The notes under the pieces were generated by a model. That model saw nothing but the letters and a program-made list of their open reading frames with translations, was not told where the DNA came from and searched no databases. From the NCBI RefSeq assembly GCF_003043455.1, contig NZ_PZGG01000003.1, forward strand, positions 16,762 to 80,761: a stretch of DNA of 64,000 nt. The letters run 5' to 3'. Positions 61,426 to 64,000 of the stretch are shown here, piece after piece. Both the position numbers and the translations under genes were made by a program. This stretch comes from Staphylococcus simulans (GTDB lineage Bacteria; Bacillota; Bacilli; Staphylococcales; Staphylococcaceae). Each line of letters opens with the position of its first letter. The stretch's first letter is position 1.

Positions 61426-62823
61426 ATGGCTAAAAAAGCACCTGATGTTGGGGATTACAAATATGGATTCCACGACGATGATGTGTCCATTTTCAGATCA
61501 GAACGCGGATTAACAGAAAATATCGTAACTGAGATTTCAAAAATGAAAGAAGAACCTCAATGGATGTTAGACTTCCGTCTAAAATCTTTAGAGTTATTCT
61601 ATAAAATGCCAATGCCACAATGGGGCGGCGACTTGTCAGAGTTAAACTTTGACGATATCACTTACTATGTAAAACCTTCTGAACAAGCAGAACGTTCATG
61701 GGACGAAGTACCTGAAGAAATTAAACGTACTTTCGACCGTTTAGGTATCCCTGAAGCAGAGCAAAAATATCTTGCTGGGGTTTCTGCTCAATATGAATCA
61801 GAAGTTGTATACCAAAACATGGAAGCTGAATTAGAAGAGAAAGGTGTTATCTTCAAAGACACTGACTCTGCATTACGTGAAAACGAAGAATTATTCAAAG
61901 AATACTTCGCTTCAGTAGTTCCAGCTGCAGATAACAAATTCGCAGCGTTGAACTCAGCAGTATGGTCAGGTGGTTCATTCATTTATATTCCTAAGAATAT
62001 TAAATTAGATACACCACTACAAGCATACTTCCGTATCAACTCAGAAAACATGGGTCAATTCGAACGTACTTTAATCATCGCTGATGAAGGTGCTTCAGTA
62101 CACTATGTTGAAGGTTGTACAGCACCTGTGTACACTACAAACTCACTACACTCAGCTGTAGTTGAAATCATTGTACACAAAGATGCACACGTTCGTTATA
62201 CTACAATTCAAAACTGGGCTAACAACGTCTATAACTTAGTTACAAAACGTACTTTAGTTCATGAGAATGGTAACATGGAATGGGTTGACGGTAACTTAGG
62301 TTCTAAATTGACTATGAAATACCCTAACTGTGTATTAGCTGGTGAAGGTGCGAAAGGAAGTACACTTTCAATCGCATTAGCTGGTAAAGGACAAGTTCAA
62401 GATGCGGGTGCGAAAATGATTCACTTAGCACCAAACACATCTTCAACCATTGTCTCAAAATCTATCTCAAAAGATGGCGGTAAAGTTGTTTACCGTGGTA
62501 TCGTTAAATTTGGACGTAAAGCGAAACGTGCACGTTCAAACATCGAATGCGATACGTTAATCTTAGATAACAAATCAACTTCAGATACGATTCCTTATAA
62601 TGAAATCATGAATGATGATATTTCATTAGAACACGAAGCGAAAGTATCTAAAGTATCAGAAGAACAACTCTTCTACTTGATGAGCCGTGGTATTTCAGAA
62701 GAAGAAGCAACTGAAATGATCGTAATGGGCTTCATCGAACCATTCACAAAAGAATTACCAATGGAATATGCCGTTGAAATGAACCGTCTAATCAAATTCG
62801 AAATGGAAGGTTCTATCGGTTAA
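61426..62823 (+). CDS. sufB: Fe-S cluster assembly scaffold protein SufB
   Basis: SufB is the scaffold on which the cluster forms. The 465-residue protein has the C-T-A-P entry motif (G-C-T-A-P, near 228), the beta-helix core, the conserved Cys in I-E-C-D-T-L (near 378) and the end block [18 protein letters not shown] precedes the ATG at 61426; an upstream in-frame start at 61369 is not supported. It ends the suf operon with a strong terminator. Confidence 0.98.
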   Translation: MAKKAPDVGDYKYGFHDDDVSIFRSERGLTENIVTEISKMKEEPQWMLDFRLKSLELFYKMPMPQWGGDLSELNFDDITYYVKPSEQAERSWDEVPEEIKRTFDRLGIPEAEQKYLAGVSAQYESEVVYQNMEAELEEKGVIFKDTDSALRENEELFKEYFASVVPAADNKFAALNSAVWSGGSFIYIPKNIKLDTPLQAYFRINSENMGQFERTLIIADEGASVHYVEGCTAPVYTTNSLHSAVVEIIVHKDAHVRYTTIQNWANNVYNLVTKRTLVHENGNMEWVDGNLGSKLTMKYPNCVLAGEGAKGSTLSIALAGKGQVQDAGAKMIHLAPNTSSTIVSKSISKDGGKVVYRGIVKFGRKAKRARSNIECDTLILDNKSTSDTIPYNEIMNDDISLEHEAKVSKVSEEQLFYLMSRGISEEEATEMIVMGFIEPFTKELPMEYAVEMNRLIKFEMEGSIG

Positions 62824-62860
62824 TCCAATAGTGTTCATTGAATATAAGTATTATAATACG

Positions 62861-62901
62861 CAGCATGCATACTTAACCGTATGTGTGCTGCTTTTTTAAT
62901 A
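62861..62901 (+). terminator. Terminator of the suf operon
   Basis: GCAGCATGCATAC pairs with GTATGTGTGCTGC and TTTTTTAAT follows. The rest of the gap to 63128 shows no gene. Confidence 0.93.
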
Positions 62902-63128
62902 TCTAAAGTTAAGAGGAAAGATAAGCGTAATGAAATAATATGGAGGCTTAATGATAATTTGAATGTCAGTCATATCAAACTTATTCAGGTTCAATTTGTC
63001 ATTTTGTAATTTATAGAGTGTACATGGGCTTGCTAATACAATTTAAATTGAAATTTAATGTAACTTATCATCCTGAATTGTGGTATAAATAAGTGATAAA
63101 ATAAAGAAAACGTATAGAGGGGAAACCT

Positions 63129-63344
63129 ATGAAGAATAATTCAACTTTGTTAAAGATTCTAGGAGCAGTGTTTATATTGTTAACAATTATCAGCCCGTTA
63201 TTTGCGATTGGAAGTATTATTTGTAGTGTGAAAATCAAAAAGTATAATGATGTCATCGGAGATCGTTTTCTCACGATTTCTATAATTTGTGCAGTAATAT
63301 TTATGGCGTTTCATTTCATCTACTATCTCACGTATTTATTTTAA
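63129..63344 (+). CDS. Small membrane protein, unknown
   Basis: The 71-residue protein has two membrane segments (about residues 8-32 and 46-69) joined by a short basic loop (K-I-K-K-Y-N-D). AGAGGGGAAA precedes the ATG, a fair site. I recognise no family. It stands alone between the suf terminator and a shared terminator, and faces the DUF1828-like gene. Confidence 0.65.
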   Translation: MKNNSTLLKILGAVFILLTIISPLFAIGSIICSVKIKKYNDVIGDRFLTISIICAVIFMAFHFIYYLTYLF

Positions 63345-63356
63345 AGTATATTTTAA

Positions 63357-63404
63357 AAGCCAGAAAGTAAGCAGTTACACTCTATCTTACTTTCCGGCTT
63401 TATT
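63357..63404. terminator. Bidirectional terminator
   Basis: AAGCCAGAAAGTAAG pairs with CTTACTTTCCGGCTT, with TTAT and A-rich flanks on the two sides. Confidence 0.88.
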
Positions 63405-63409
63405 TTAGT

Positions 63410-63889
63410 TCATAAAAGTAAATGATTAAATGATAAAAAGTCGTTAGTTGTATCTTTTAGAGACAAATTCTGTATCGATATCTTGTTGTTGCTGAATAAG
63501 TCATTTATACAAATGATTGACTGAGTAAAACTTTGAAGTGATTCATTTAAATTCTGTATAACGCATTCAATATAGATTTCTTCAGTGCTTTCATCTATAT
63601 TTACATTAAATGTTTGAATGTATTTGTATAGTAATTTAAGAGTTGGTTTCTGCTCAAACAACTCAGGCTTTTGAGATTTTAAATTAAATAGTGTATAACC
63701 ATCGTCACAAAGCGTGATAGTCTGCTTATCATCGCTAAAGATAGCATAAAGAATGATGTTATCCATCGTGCAATCTTTAAAAGGAATTTCCACGCGTAGT
63801 GTATGTGAATTTATTTTCTTGAAATCTACTTGCTTATGATACCAAGAGATATAGTTGTTTTTTAAGTGATGTATATTCAGTATTTCCAT
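63410..63889 (-). CDS. Short DUF1828-like protein, possibly truncated
   Basis: The 159-residue protein resembles the N-terminal DUF1828 domain: aromatic-rich opening, then the T-L-C-D-D-G-Y-T-L strand (near 58-66). Relatives I recall are longer, about 230-260 residues, with a second DUF1829 half, which is absent here; the stop lies six bases from a terminator, so the 3' part seems removed rather than frameshifted. Function is unknown; such proteins are often found in accessory DNA. The ATG at 63889 has no strong ribosome binding site. Confidence in the family is moderate. Confidence 0.6.
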   Translation of the reverse strand: MEILNIHHLKNNYISWYHKQVDFKKINSHTLRVEIPFKDCTMDNIILYAIFSDDKQTITLCDDGYTLFNLKSQKPELFEQKPTLKLLYKYIQTFNVNIDESTEEIYIECVIQNLNESLQSFTQSIICINDLFSNNKISIQNLSLKDTTNDFLSFNHLLL

Positions 63890-64000
63890 AGGTGTTCACT
63901 ACTTTCGATTTATATTTTGAAATAATAAAATAATTGTAAATCTATCAGGAGCTCTAATGACTTTTTAATAAATAGTACATAATATATATGAGGTATGGCA

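Overview
This window is core chromosome of a low-GC Firmicute, almost certainly a Staphylococcus other than S. aureus. The evidence is gene order (comFA-comFC-hpf-secA-prfB, uvrBA-hprK-lgt-trxB-rapZ-yvcK-whiA-clpP, cggR-gap-pgk-tpiA-gpmI-eno-secG-est-rnr-smpB-ssrA, metNIQ and sufCDSUB), close protein similarity to remembered staphylococcal sequences, strong AGGAGG ribosome binding sites, and a tmRNA tag ending in LAVAA. The group of S. carnosus, S. condimenti and S. piscifermentans is my best guess for species, but that is inference. I see no prophage, insertion sequence, CRISPR array or restriction system. The 3' end of ssrA, often used by integrating islands, is unoccupied.

Layout. 1-7000: end of the competence comF operon, ribosome hibernation factor, SecA, RF2 with its programmed frameshift, and a WalR-box-preceded LysM-CHAP wall hydrolase. 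7300-13500: an HD phosphohydrolase, csbA, and uvrB-uvrA under a LexA-type box; uvrA carries an in-frame amber codon that splits it. 13600-21500: hprK-lgt-acetyltransferase-TPR, then trxB, then rapZ-yvcK-whiA. 21500-24700: two leftward transporters (MFS, BrnQ with a CodY-like box) and tRNA-Arg(CCG). 24800-28300: CtsR-controlled clpP, an epimerase, a small RNA resembling RsaH, and two membrane proteins of unknown role. 28600-36000: the glycolytic cggR regulon. 36000-41200: secG, est, rnr, smpB and ssrA (protein export and trans-translation). 41200-50000: mixed accessory-like genes (DUF218, flavin reductase, SDR, cspC, lipoprotein, Ktr potassium channel, LemA/TPM, YozE-like, GNAT). 50300-54000: aroD, a Fur-box nitroreductase, thioredoxin-like proteins, gcvH and a Toprim protein. 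54000-57000: a SAM riboswitch and metNIQ. 57000-62900: the suf Fe-S assembly operon. 63100-64000: a small membrane protein and a short DUF1828-like protein.

Most of the window is ordinary housekeeping DNA. The most interesting points are: (1) two Zur-box-like palindromes flanking a promoter in an ORF-free gap at 49216-49362 that ends in an intrinsic terminator, which could be a zinc-regulated small RNA; (2) the amber codon in uvrA; (3) a long hairpin with a strong Shine-Dalgarno sequence and a 17-codon ORF between sufD and sufS; (4) a structured uvrB leader behind the SOS box. No clearly new multi-gene system is visible. All operator and promoter calls are by eye from consensus matching.
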